A DNA stretch of 64,000 bases, taken from Drechslerella dactyloides. Its lineage: Eukaryota; Ascomycota; Orbiliomycetes; Orbiliales; Orbiliaceae. Below the pieces are notes generated by a model. The model had not been told where the DNA came from. It did not search any database and saw only the letters and a program-made list of their open reading frames with translations. The position numbers and the translations under genes are program-made. The stretch is from contig JAGTWJ010000006.1 of NCBI GenBank assembly GCA_020064725.1, forward strand, positions 1,240,001 through 1,304,000, in the 5' to 3' direction. Of the stretch, positions 50,436 through 61,659 are shown in pieces (within the stretch, counting starts at the first letter, position 1; the number at the start of each line of letters is the position of its first letter).

Positions 50436-50456
50436 GAGCAGCCTGAAATTCGTAAA

Positions 50457-50506
50457 TCTAAAGCCGTATTGTCTCATTCTAAAGCCGTATTGTCTCATTC
50501 TAAAGC
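50457..50506. repeat. 21-bp direct repeat
   Basis: Two exact copies of a unit beginning TCTAAAGCCGTATTG, plus about eight bases of a third. Confidence 0.95.
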
Positions 50507-51208
50507 TCATCTTTTGCATTAAATGGTCTAGAAGATCCTATTGAATTTCCCATGCCTATCTTTTATGTCCATAAAATGTCCCTTGTATGTTGTCTTGCGG
50601 CTCCAGCTCCCAATCTACGAAACAGCTTGCGAGTGTGTATTCGTAAATTTAAAAGAAAATTGAGGGAACTGGAGGGCCCCTTTTGATATTGAATTTTGGA
50701 GGGGGGGGTTTAAACAAAGCGATTAGACCTTAGTGGTCTCGCTTTCTTCATATTGATAAAGAGTGACTACTTAATAACAAACTTAGACTCGAAACCCTTC
50801 TCTCACCGACTGCGCATGTATACAGAAGGCGAATCTTCCCACCAAATAAGCCGTCTTCCTTCTAGGCGACAGCATCTCCCTAAAGCATCCCATTTGCGTC
50901 CAGCCAGCGCATGTCGGCAATCCGATACTAGATGCTCCTAGCTAGTGTCCCTAGTTCTAGTTTTGATAGTAATATATAGACCATTCAACATTCTCATTCC
51001 ATTTCACTGCTGAAAGGCTGAAAACAGTTGGAAGTCACCACCTGCACAGGGACCCAACGAAAAAATTCTCTTCAAGAAGGACACTGTGCCCCATGGTGGA
51101 TGGCGCGGGTTACAGCGAATCCTGTAAGATATGTTCTCTTGACAAATATAGTTGCTTGATAAGTGGAGAACACGCCATATCTCCGATGATTCAAATTCAT
51201 GTAGTTGC

Positions 51209-51869
51209 CTAGGCTGGCCTTTGGAGGATATATGTTAGCTCGTATCCACTCTTTTCCAAAATCGCGACTGCACACCACATACCAATACTGTCTGCCAGCA
51301 ACAACTTTTCTTCGATATTTCCAGCGATAGGCATTTTTGTTAAATCACAAGCCCAGAATGTCTTTATCTCAACGACAGCTCGCAATCGAATAGAACCATT
51401 CGGCGATTCCCTAACAGTAACCACATGTTTTGGGCTTGTCTGACGGGAAGAAACGTCCCTCCTCGCTCAAGTATTTGAAACCGCCGAAGCAGAGAGAAGT
51501 GAAATCCATCGAGGCGTCTGGAGGCTCTTTCGCAGCTATCACGATACTGCTCGAAGGTCCTACAATTAAATTTGAGATTTTGCCTTTTATACTATGTTCC
51601 TTGTCCACAAGGTAGTATTGAGGAACATCGATGCGTGGAACGGTGAAGTCCTCGATCGTTCCGGAAACCGCATTCCTGATTGGATCTTTGAGGCCTCGCA
51701 TAAATTCGATCGTTTGGGATTCGAAATTGTCCCATTCCAACAGGTATATTGGCGGAAGTCGTAAGGAACGCCTTGATGGCTTTGTCGTACCCCCGTTTCG
51801 GTGTATGCCGGGGACTGGAGCTGCAAGTTGTGACGCGATGGGTTGGTGGTGACTCCCGCCAGTCGCCAT
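51209..51869 (-). pseudogene. Frameshifted gene relic, family uncertain
   Basis: The first frame runs from ATG 51869 for about 145 codons and ends at 51411. A second frame overlapping it continues the sequence to a stop at 51209. The switch falls at a run of four T on the plus strand (51428-51431; four A on the coding strand), where one base fewer would join the frames. Both parts look like one protein: a RRSLRLPP basic stretch, PRIDVPQYYLVDKEH, a GRFF-SDKPK boundary, then RAVVEIKTFWACDL. The VEIK segment recalls the E-x-K of PD-(D/E)XK-like regions in some fungal proteins, which is speculation. A real frameshift or a sequencing error in the homopolymer are both possible. Confidence 0.5.
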
Positions 51870-53517
51870 GTCTATCAGTGTCCTTTGAGGATTCAGAGCT
51901 TTGTCAACTGCTATAGAGCTGTAATATGTCAGGCCAGGGTTTCACGTAAAATGGGGGGTATAATGCACACTTGGAGAAACTTTGTTACGAACTCATTGCA
52001 ACGGCGCGTAAACTAAGATAGTGTCAAGTGATGGAAGTGCGGTGGTTTGCGCAGCTGCGGGGACGTGAGGCAAGACATTTGCGCGTGATCACCTGGTATT
52101 CTGAGTTAGCGTTTACAAGCATTCAAAGATTATGGAGGCAATACATACCAGCACCCCCTTGATAGCGGTGCAGGAGATAGTGGGATAATGCTGCGTAGAG
52201 GTTGTCGGGTGCGTAGATTGGACGGGCAGTCGGCGCGTCCAAATCGAATGGCATTCACGATGAAGAAGGACGAGAATGGCGAAGGAGTTTTTTTGATCTT
52301 CCTGGCAGTGGAGTTAAATTATGAAGTTTTTTTTTGTCAATGGTGTTATGTTTTGTGTTTGTTATTCGTAGATCCAGCTAGTCCCCAGCCTCTACACCAC
52401 TGAAAGCTGACGTTATCCGTTTGGATTCAAGAGCCGCATGTTGCTACTTCAGTAAATGTTTACTTACTTACGTCTTGATGGCAGGTACTTGCTTACTCGT
52501 ATTGTTCAATGATTGAATTCTATGTCAATAAGTACTCACTTACCCTCCTCCTCCTCATCATCATCACTAGTATCATCCCTTGAATTAATTTATATAAACG
52601 CAGAAGTATTGTCCGAGTCTCTTTATAGACGGATATGAATAGGGTACTCCCGCCAGCTTAAACGTCATCACAACATCAGTATAGAAGAAGATTAACAAGA
52701 ACGCAAATCTCACACCAGCAGAACCAATTCATCTAGTAGCACTAATTAAATTCTCAATAAACAATTTATAAAACAAATATAATATTCTATATATTCATAT
52801 ATCTCATATAATACTACCTTCATCCGAGTCTATACCTACAAATTAGTATAATTTATCTACTAGCCCCCCGCCTATTTACATTGTACAAACAGATACCGAT
52901 AACGATATTGAAATAGCAGCTGAGCTGTATACTAGAGCTTGTACCGGTTCCAAGTTAGACCAGAGCTATAGGTGGGGACATCTAGGACAAGATTCGCCGA
53001 ATTCGTGGACCGCGGGAGCGCGACCGTTTCAGCGCCTGCATGAGATTCAATCGCAGCAGATACCATTCTTACCGCACATATTTAAAATATTGTCGCCATC
53101 AGTCATATTATATTGCCTGCGATATACTAGGAATAGTCGGCCCAAGGAGCTAGCTCGCTCAGCAGATAACACCTGCCGATTGAACCCTTGTTTCTGCGTT
53201 CGTATGCAAGAAACAAACCCCGCCCACTCGCCATGCGATTCAAATCTTGTTTTGTGGATACCATGGAGGATTTTGTAAAGTGGCAGCCTCGTCTCACAGT
53301 TTGAACAATAAGTTGGTCATCGAAGAAGCCGCCAAGTGTGAATAAGCCCTTGGCGAATGGAGGCTGAACTATCGCAATTTAAGGCCGGTGATACATATTT
53401 GAATACTTATACCTTCGGAATTCTCTCAGGGATAGCATCGTTTGTGCTGGATACAATACTCTGCTTGTGTCACTCAAGTATTGTCCCTGCCAATCTCGAA
53501 ACCACCAGAGCATTCTC

Positions 53518-55231
53518 ATGGCCTTACCAGACTTCTTCAAGTCGATACTATTGCTAATACCGCTCACTAGCGGTCTCGTTTTTGGGCGTAAGTTCGATAT
53601 CAAGTCTAATGAGTTACTTATCCATTAACCTCAACCTTTTCGTCTAACGAGTTCCGGAGAGTGTAGAAAATGCTTGCAACGCCCCTAGTTCTACATATTA
53701 TATCACCGCAACCACCGACATCGCACTTGTTGCGACCTGTCAAGTTCTCAACACAGACCTGAACTTTCTGGACTTGGCAGTTACAGATCTGAACGGGCTT
53801 GAGACTGTGATTGGCGATATCGACGTGGAAATAAATGGCAACTTTTCAGAGGGACTTCTGAAAGTGGAAAGCGAGACCCTCAGAAATATAACTGGGCGCC
53901 TTAACATCGGAGTTGTCGGATCAGACAGGGTACCCGGAGTAACAGCGTCTGTGAGCTTGAAGAACCTTGAATATGTAGGAGGGCTTCGGATAGACTCAAT
54001 CGGTAGTGGCGCCAGGTTGGATTTCGGGGGAAATGTTACAGTCAACGGAACCATAAGGCTTGTTGACATAGGGACTCTCGACATGAAATTACCGGTAAAA
54101 CAAGCACTCAGGGGCGTAACTGTTAGCGATAATGCCTTCATGGAGTTCGAATCATCACTGCAGTTGGTACAAGCATCAATTGTTGTCGAGGATAACACAG
54201 GTCTTCAAGGAGTACTGCTACCGGAGTTGCAGCTCGCAGGCGGAGTATTAATCCGCCGAAATCCAAAATTAGAAACGGTTGAGATACAGACAAGGCACAT
54301 ATACCAGGTGGAGATTTATGAGAACGGCCGCACTACATCCGCAAACTTTTCGAACTTGGAGACCGTTGGGGTGGTATCGCAGCTCGAGCCATTTGGCGTT
54401 CGAAGGCTCTCCTTAACAGACCCAGGGATCATATTGAGAGACATTGTTGCCTTGGAGCTCTCTGCCCTGAAAGATGTCAATGGCAGCTTTACATTACGGG
54501 AATCATTTTTTCCAGTTTTATCCCTGCCTTCTTTAGAGTCTGTCAACGGCACTTTTCAGGTCTCCAACAACCTAGCCCTTACCAATGTTTCACTTCCCGA
54601 ACTCACTACTGTCGGCGGGCTCAATTTTGCGGGTAATGAATATCTGACCGCGCTGCAGCTCAACGCATTACGAAGAGTAGAGGGATCGCTAGTGTTCGAT
54701 GGGCCTTTCGCGAATATCAACTTGATCCAACTTGAATATATCGGCGGGAACTTTACGCTTTCTGGGATTCCTTCTTTTGATTGCTCGTGGTTTGATGAAA
54801 ACATATTGCCGAAGACGACAGGAACATATCAGTGCGTAGGCAATCACACGAGGCCGGCGAACGCTGTCGGGCCTGGTACGTCGACCAACACTCTTGCGCC
54901 AGAGACGGAACAATCTGGTGATAAGGGTTTAGGAGTGGGTGCTAAAGCGGCCATTGGAGCAGGATCTGCTATTGGTGGGTTGGTGATAATAGGTGTACTG
55001 GGTTTTACTTTCTATAGATATAAAAACCGTCCGGACGATACCGATGGAGCAGTATTAGCGTCTGAGGGTGGTTTGCCAGAGCTTGGAGCATCAGGCGATG
55101 CAAAGGGTTATCCAAAGGAATTGACTGGTGATAGTCGTGAAGTTCCTGCTGAAATGAGTGGAGAGAGAGACCCGGCAGAGTTGGGCGATGCGAGGAATAA
55201 GAGTAATCAACCGCCTGCAGAACTACCTTAG
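53518..55231 (+). CDS. ECM33-like receptor-L-domain protein with a single membrane span
   Basis: Two exons: 53518-53587 and 53652-55231 (GTAAGT donor, phase 1), 549 residues. A signal peptide (~1-22, SILLLIPLTSGLVFG) precedes a long array of short beta-helical repeats with recurring L-x-x-V-x-G and N-x-S/T patterns (LNGLETVIGDIDVEING, LSLPSLESVNGTFQVSNN), typical of receptor L-domain/ECM33 cell-wall organisation proteins. Cys pairs lie near both ends of the array. A Ser/Thr-rich neck is followed by one transmembrane helix (~455-475, GSAIGGLVIIGVLGFTFY), then YRYKNR and a ~60-residue Pro/Glu-rich cytoplasmic tail. Classical ECM33 proteins are GPI-anchored; this one is a type I membrane protein instead. 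Confidence 0.88.
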
Positions 55232-55419
55232 ACACACGATACATCTCCCTTGATTCACGAGCTACTCGTCAGAGCATAGCCTCGCCTATTGTTCAGGACG
55301 GCGAAAAAGATTTGAAAAGCTTTAAAAAGATCGCTTTCAATTTCACGTTCTCTCCGTTTATCGTAGAGTTGACTATATATACAGATTATTAACTAGACGC
55401 TTTGTCTAGACTGCCATCC

Positions 55420-55680
55420 CTAGCCCGACGACTCGCTTGAGACAATTAGAAGCTGCTGATTTCTTGTGTCAACTGAAAATTCTTCGTCAGGAAATTGAAG
55501 GGCGCCAGCGCCGTTATACGTAATCATTTCAGCAAGGTTGAGTCCTCGGTTTTTCTGAAATTCTAATTCTGGAGTACTCGAGTGCGGTTCGTGAAAGGCC
55601 TGAAGGAATCCGGCTTCAACATCGCCCTGGTCTCGCTTCGCTTCCAACTGCAACTCAACGAGCCCTTTCTCATTGCAAAT
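55420..55680 (-). pseudogene. Open reading fragment, possible gene relic
   Basis: On the minus strand an open frame of ~85 codons ends at 55420. Its composition is balanced and protein-like (VELQLEAKRDQGDVEAG, LNLAEMITYNGAGALQF, DTRNQQLLIVSS). No ATG with leader or splice partner is evident; an ATTAG-like acceptor precedes it. It may be the last exon of a lost gene. The family is not recognised. Confidence 0.25.
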
Positions 55681-56252
55681 ACCTAACTAACCTAACCCTT
55701 GCTTCCCCAACCTAGCTTTGGATATCAACGCATTTTCTTTCGAAGCTTTCTCCCGTTGCTACTACTTGGTTTATTGCTTTCTTTACGTTCTACGCCCTGC
55801 AGAATGGCATATAAAGGGTGACTTGTATAGAAGAATATGTATATACAAAAGTGAATACAAAATACAACACAACACACATGGCATGGCTGAGACAACAAGG
55901 ACATCCGCGGTGCCAGGGAGCTTCAATATATCTTGTAGCAACTTCCTCAACACAGCCCAGAGCTTTCTTGATCAACCATGGCTCCATGCAACTGAAATGC
56001 TTAGTTCCTCGCTTACTTACCCAAGTCAGATATTCAGTGCCCTTCAATGGACAAAGCAAGTCTCACGCGTATATACACCACATTCTTTTTCAAATATGGT
56101 CCCGAAATTGTGTGTGAGGGATCGCTGAATTTATAAGAGTCCAGTTCCCTCAATTATAGCCGTATAATGCTCCAGCCTAACTCTGAACTGCAACGCTATA
56201 ACTGACCAGTAAGTTTCAGTTTTAAACTTCGTTCTTACCGCGGTAGTCAATT
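55681..56252. other. Intergenic region, nothing recognised
   Basis: Between the relic and the 3' end of the S41 peptidase gene; AT-rich, without a supported feature. Confidence 0.5.
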
Positions 56253-59062
56253 TTACAGAACCTGATCTCGCATCGTCAGCTTATATTTTATACCAGAATT
56301 CTGAAGGCTTATTTTACTGACCGCCACCTCTCCACAGCTATTAGACACAGGTGAGCCTAATTTGCAGGGTGTATCGCACTTTATTCCAGGCTTCACGAAC
56401 ACCCTATATTCCCCTACAGAGATATAAGCACGGTGCTGGACCGTGATATCATTATCCCTAGCGTCCGCTTTGTATCCGGCTCTAGCGCAATGTGTTAGAT
56501 CATTCGTGAATGCAAGTGGTCTATTTAGGGTACTCACCGGCATGCACAATAACTTCCCCCTGATGACTCGGTTATACAAGAGGTAGTGATATCGCACTTG
56601 TTGTTTGGCGGATGTGGATTGCATTGCTCTGTATTTCCGTGGTAAGGCTTACCACTATAGTCGCCGCTATTCTGAGGCTCGTTCTCGTTGGTACGATTGC
56701 CCGGCAGCGCCTCACGACTACCCTGAAACCCGCCGACTGCACAGCGGGTAATGTTCGACTTTGTCCCCCACTTCAACTCGGCTAGGTTCCTCCACAGGAA
56801 GATCGCATTCTGGCTATCAGGCGTGTTATACAGCCGACAATCTGCGGGCTCCAACTTAAACTGCAGCGGCGTTTGCGTCTTATCTTCTGGCCGGATCGCG
56901 TCGAGAGTATTGACATTCCCGTCGACAAGCTTGAATGGTAAGATTGAAGGTAGTATGGTGTCGGTAATATTTTGTTGCTCCTGCTGCGATGAGTTTGAGA
57001 ACAAGATGTTTACCGCCAGGAATGTGCCCTGGAGCAAGTCAGAAAATTTGAAGGCACGGCTGCCGTGCGTGCCGCCGACGTGCGGTGAGGGAGCGTCATT
57101 AGGACGACTGCCCATCACAACGGTGGAGATATGGGCTTGCTCCCGTTTGAGAAGTTCGGCGAATATGGTACAAGTAGACGCACAGACACCGTCTGAAATC
57201 AAGAGTATATCTTCCTTGCGGAATGGTTGTGGGGATGATGTGAGGTTTGCAAGGCTGCCGAATCCTGTAATCTCAGCTTCCCCATCCATTAAATTCAAAT
57301 TGTTTTCAACGACGAGTGACACGGTGTCGTTAACGGAAGGGACGGTATACGGCCCGATAAAAGTCGCAAGATCTCGGGGCTTGTTCCCGCGCAGGTCGAG
57401 CACCACCTGCCGATTGAACCCGCCTGCCAAGCTGTTGGTCAAGGCGTTGTAGGTAAGTACATCGAGACCACTCTCCACGACCTGCTCCTCAGTAAGATTG
57501 GTAGATCTGGAAAGTCGGATGAATGTTGCCAAACTCTCGTCGGTGGTCACCATCTCTGCTGTCGTGGCATAGATTTGCGCCGCTGGGTGCGACCGCAAGC
57601 GGAAATATGAGTACGCGTTTGCAGCAGGGAACAGCTGTTTGTATAGTTCGAAACCATTATTGACTAGCCCTCCACCATTGCCACGGACGTCGATGATAAG
57701 CTTCTGTGACTGTTGTCGCCGTGCTTCTGCGAGGAACTCACGCAGCGCGGCTTGGAAACCAAGATGCTGATGAGGAGCACTGAGGTCCTGAGCTGCGAAG
57801 CTCGAGATGTCAAGCACCGCTGTCCGGAGCGTATCATTAAGAAAGTACCCCCCCAAAATCGCGTTGAAGTCCTGCACATACGCGGGAACCTCAATCCGCA
57901 TGAACGGCTTGTTAAAGATCACCAGCGGCGGCATTCCGGTCTCTAATGAGACTCCAGTAGTAGAAGAAGATGACAGGCTGGTGGTAGCTGTGGGCAATAT
58001 TTCTGAGCTATTGGAGCGGGAATCGAGGAAATCTTGGTTAAAGATAACTTTCCGGTAAAAGTCAGGCCCGTTGTTGATTCCCGTCCAATTAAGTGTAGCA
58101 TCCCACGACGCAATCGCCCCGTAGTTATACTCATACGTCGATAAGTTGGAAAAGGTAATGGATATCGAGTTCTTGCCCGGATACCGGCCGTACAGACTGT
58201 AGAAAGTGCCAGGATACGGCGGTTCGACTTCGAACCTCGCGAAGACCTCGTTGTACCGTGCATCCGGTGACTGCGATCCACCATAGTTCGTGAATTCGGC
58301 AAGGTAAGCCTCGACCTCTTGCCCATCAATGCGGGTGATATACGAGCTATTGTCAAAGCCATTTTCTTGTAAATCGCCTCGAACGACGTATGCCTTCGGT
58401 TTCGAGATGCCATCGTCACTGAGAGATACAAGCGGGAAAGGGCCCTGAAAGCTGATTAAGCGAGCAGAGTTCCAGGCAACCGCTAGGTGGCCGTCATGAC
58501 AGCGCTGCAGTAGTTTTATAACCGCTTCTTCGAATAAAATATGGTGAGCCATCTGCCCACTCCTCACTTGGTCGGCCAATTGTTCAAGGGACCCCATGAT
58601 ATCGACAGGGTCCTGTAGTGACCCGGCCGGTGGGTTGGCAAGATATTTGAGCGTGGATTGAAATTGTAGGTACCTTGTCAGTCCGCGAATGAACTCCAGC
58701 GTCATTTCAACATCCAGCGGGACCGAGTACAAACAGTCCCATGCCTCGCCGGGCCGCACGGGCACAGAGTTGGGTGGTGGCTCAGCCGTGTTCGTTGCTG
58801 CAGCACGCTCATAGCTAGATAAAACACTAGCATATTTACTGCTGATCACAGCGCATGCCGTGTAGAAATTGGATGGGCCTGGGGTGACATGCGTAGACGT
58901 GGGCTCTGCATGGGTATCGTTACCGCTAGTCACAGAGGTACTCGCAAGAGCAGTGTAGGACGCGGAGAATAAAGAGATGGATGTTGTATCGACCAATGGC
59001 ACGTATAATGCTGATGCGAACTGCGCGGCTACAAGTAACCACACCGTTATATTTCTGTGCAT
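56253..59062 (-). CDS. Secreted S41-family serine peptidase, fungal type
   Basis: Two exons: 59062-56538 and 56481-56253 (GTGAGT donor, GCTAG acceptor, phase 2), 917 residues. ATG 59062 (MHRNITVWLLVAAQF) gives a clean signal peptide; an in-frame ATG 17 codons upstream does not. The central region is a tail-specific-protease (S41) domain: PDZ-like SYITRIDGQEVEAYL, core QKLIIDVRGNGGG, and ILLISDGVCASTC with the presumed nucleophile Ser629. Many N-x-S/T sites suggest glycosylation. The C-terminus adds a Cys/Asn/Pro-rich extension (EQCNPHPPNNKCDITTSC) and a final exon with further Cys. Homologues of this class include UstP-type peptidases of fungal ribosomal-peptide clusters, but no UstYa-type gene was recognised here. 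Confidence 0.9.
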
Positions 59063-60352
59063 CTTGATAAATATGCTCTCGCGCACAATTGAATAAATAA
59101 ATAAATAAATCAAATAAGAGAATAAGAAATATATGGCTTGGAAAAAAATGGCAAATAAACAAAATTATAGATTAAAGGGACTCATCAATTCCATCGCATA
59201 TCAAGAGGTATCTTTGTTGTCTGCGGAGCTATGGGAGTAAAAATCACAATGTCCGGCATCTCAGCTACCTTTATGTTAGAAATCTGTGAGGTTCATGAGG
59301 TCCATGAAGTCTATCCGAGCCCATTCAGTGAAAATACCACCATCCGACGCCTTCACCAGCCAAGTGCTTACCCAACCCATCGAAAATCGAAAATCGATGT
59401 CACTCTTGCCGAAATTGTAAAATGGCAGTGCGGCTTTTCATGCAATTCCGCCATGACCCAATTCCGCCAAACAGCGGGAATTAATTGAGTAAGGCTGGGC
59501 CATGGTGCTCTCAAGAATTTGGTTATAGTTACACATATATATTCATGTTACTCATCAGTTCACAGAAGCCAGGCGTTCAGATGGAATTTCTGACTATGAC
59601 ATGGGATTTACAATTTAAAAGGCATTTCATGCAGGAATGTGCGTGTGCATGTGGATAGATACAAGTCAGGGGCCGGTATCCTCGCTATAAATTACTCAGA
59701 ATGGATATAGCCAGCCCGCAAAGCTCCGTTATCGTACGCCGGGATTGCGGGCGCTGCGGGATCCGCGGGAGAGGGGCAATCTGTCAAGCACGTATTATAT
59801 AGCTATAATAGTGGCTTGTGGCTGCGCTAGGCTATATGTTACACAGATCGAGTCTGCAGCTGCCCATTGATCCATGCGCATATGCATTGCATCTAACAAA
59901 CGCCCTATAACTACGAAAGGCCCCGGGACCGACCTACAAAGGATCTTGGTATAATCTAGAATGAAGTGCCAGGGTCTGTGCCTAAAACGTGGTAATTTAT
60001 ATAACCGTTGTTAGTTCGAAGAGTTTGGTGGCATTCCGAATGGCCTGGATACATCGGATGAAAAGCTGAGCCAACCACCCCAAACCAGACTTGCAAGGAT
60101 GCGGGACTCTTAGGGAGAAAGAGGGGAAGTAACAAAAGTCAGAGGGACGTTCTAATAAAGTTGAAGGAAAGAGCCTGGCTTAGCTACCAGGCCAAAATTT
60201 AGGAGAGGCTGTCTTCGCGGAAAACACTGCAGTTCTCATTCTATCTTCAACGTTCCGCGTACACAAAATTCCCCATCGATAATGCTCTTAGGCAACAAAT
60301 TTCTATCAACATGCTTCTACGCGTAAGATCCCTATCAACAGCCGTCTTATAG

Positions 60353-60384
<32 letters not shown>

Positions 60385-61659
60385 AGACTACGTCTTGTAT
60401 AAAAATACAACACAGTCAGTTGTTAACTAACTCGCAATGTCATATTTCCTATCTTACACCAAAGCCCATCATCAAATAATTCCCCAAGCGGGAAGTCTCC
60501 ATCAACAATATTCCTGAAAACACTTCAATAGCGTATTTACACGACCAAAGAGGTCTTAGATCCTCAATATGACCACCGTTTATACATCCTTTACAATGTA
60601 CTGTATCAAATGGAATATACTTCTTTTGAACACGATTGTCCGCCATTGTAGACTTTAACAATTGGTTATCTATGTTATACGTTATAGGAAGCGGTCGATA
60701 TTCATGGCAGTCTGGATGGTTGCAGAATGGAGATGGGAGCTTAGGCTGATTGTTTTTATGGTGGTTTCGGCTTGCTCAGAAGTAGTCAATACTTGAGTAC
60801 TTATGACCATTTATATTCTTTCTATCCCTTTTGTATGTAAGACGCATATAGCTTTCGTCTCACTCCTTCAAAATAGTACCTATCTGTTAGGTAAGCTAAG
60901 TAGTTAACGTTTGTCTCGTAAACCAGCCTGACCGCCTTTTGCCTGCGGCGGCCGTATTTTTTTGATGACTCTGATCTCCATATCGTCCTACTCGAAGCAA
61001 ATAGATCCTGTCAACCTGAGAAAAATTTGGCTCTCATGTTGAGGTATCGGTCTGGGCTCGAATAGTTTGGCTCTTTCTCGCAATTTCTGGGGTATGTTGC
61101 TTAGGTTTCCCTAGATTCTTATGATAAAATTTATCAACCTCATTTGCGATTTTGAGTTAGCGAATCGGGTTTACCACTGCCAATGTTAGTTGTTTCTCGG
61201 CCCCGTATTCCTTTCGGCACTTGCTGATACTGGAAACCTATTCAGCACGCTGGTGCATACGCCCAGAACACTGCCTCAATTGCCCATGGCCCTCATATGG
61301 AGAGTTCTACGAGTTACTATAGGTACGGGAATATAAGCGAACAGAATAACAATGCAGGTACGACTCATGCATGGAAGCTGATATTCGGGGTCATGACTCG
61401 TAATACGGTTGATGCCTAAGCTTAAAATGTCTCGCGAGTCAGTGCCGGTTTAAACCGGCGAAGTCGACACGCTGCTTCGCTGTCGCAGTTTGTTTTACGA
61501 GACAGGACTATGCACGTCGTCTAGATATTTTACGTTATGTTGTCGTTCGAGCAGCTATAGATACCCGAGGATTGTAGCTTTAGATTCGATGAACTTGTGG
61601 TAAATTTCGTTCGCTATTAGATACCGGTGCTCATATTCCAGGACGTCTGCTTTACTTGA
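59063..61659. other. Gene-poor AT-rich region with a poly-C tract
   Basis: No gene was recognised. It holds an (AATA)n run near 59094-59112 at the S41 promoter and a 31-base C tract at 60353-60383. Confidence 0.5.
60353..60383. repeat. 31-base poly-C tract
   Basis: An uninterrupted run of 31 C on the plus strand (G on the minus strand), able in principle to form an i-motif or G-quadruplex; length is prone to sequencing and replication slippage. Confidence 0.95.

Larger units (their letters stand above)
49638..53517. other. Gene-poor region with a decayed gene and small repeats
   Basis: Apart from the broken gene at 51209-51869, a hairpin at 50410-50435 and a 21-bp repeat at 50457-50506, listed separately, no gene was recognised. 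The DNA is AT-rich with homopolymer runs, including eight or nine G near 50701-50709. Confidence 0.5.
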
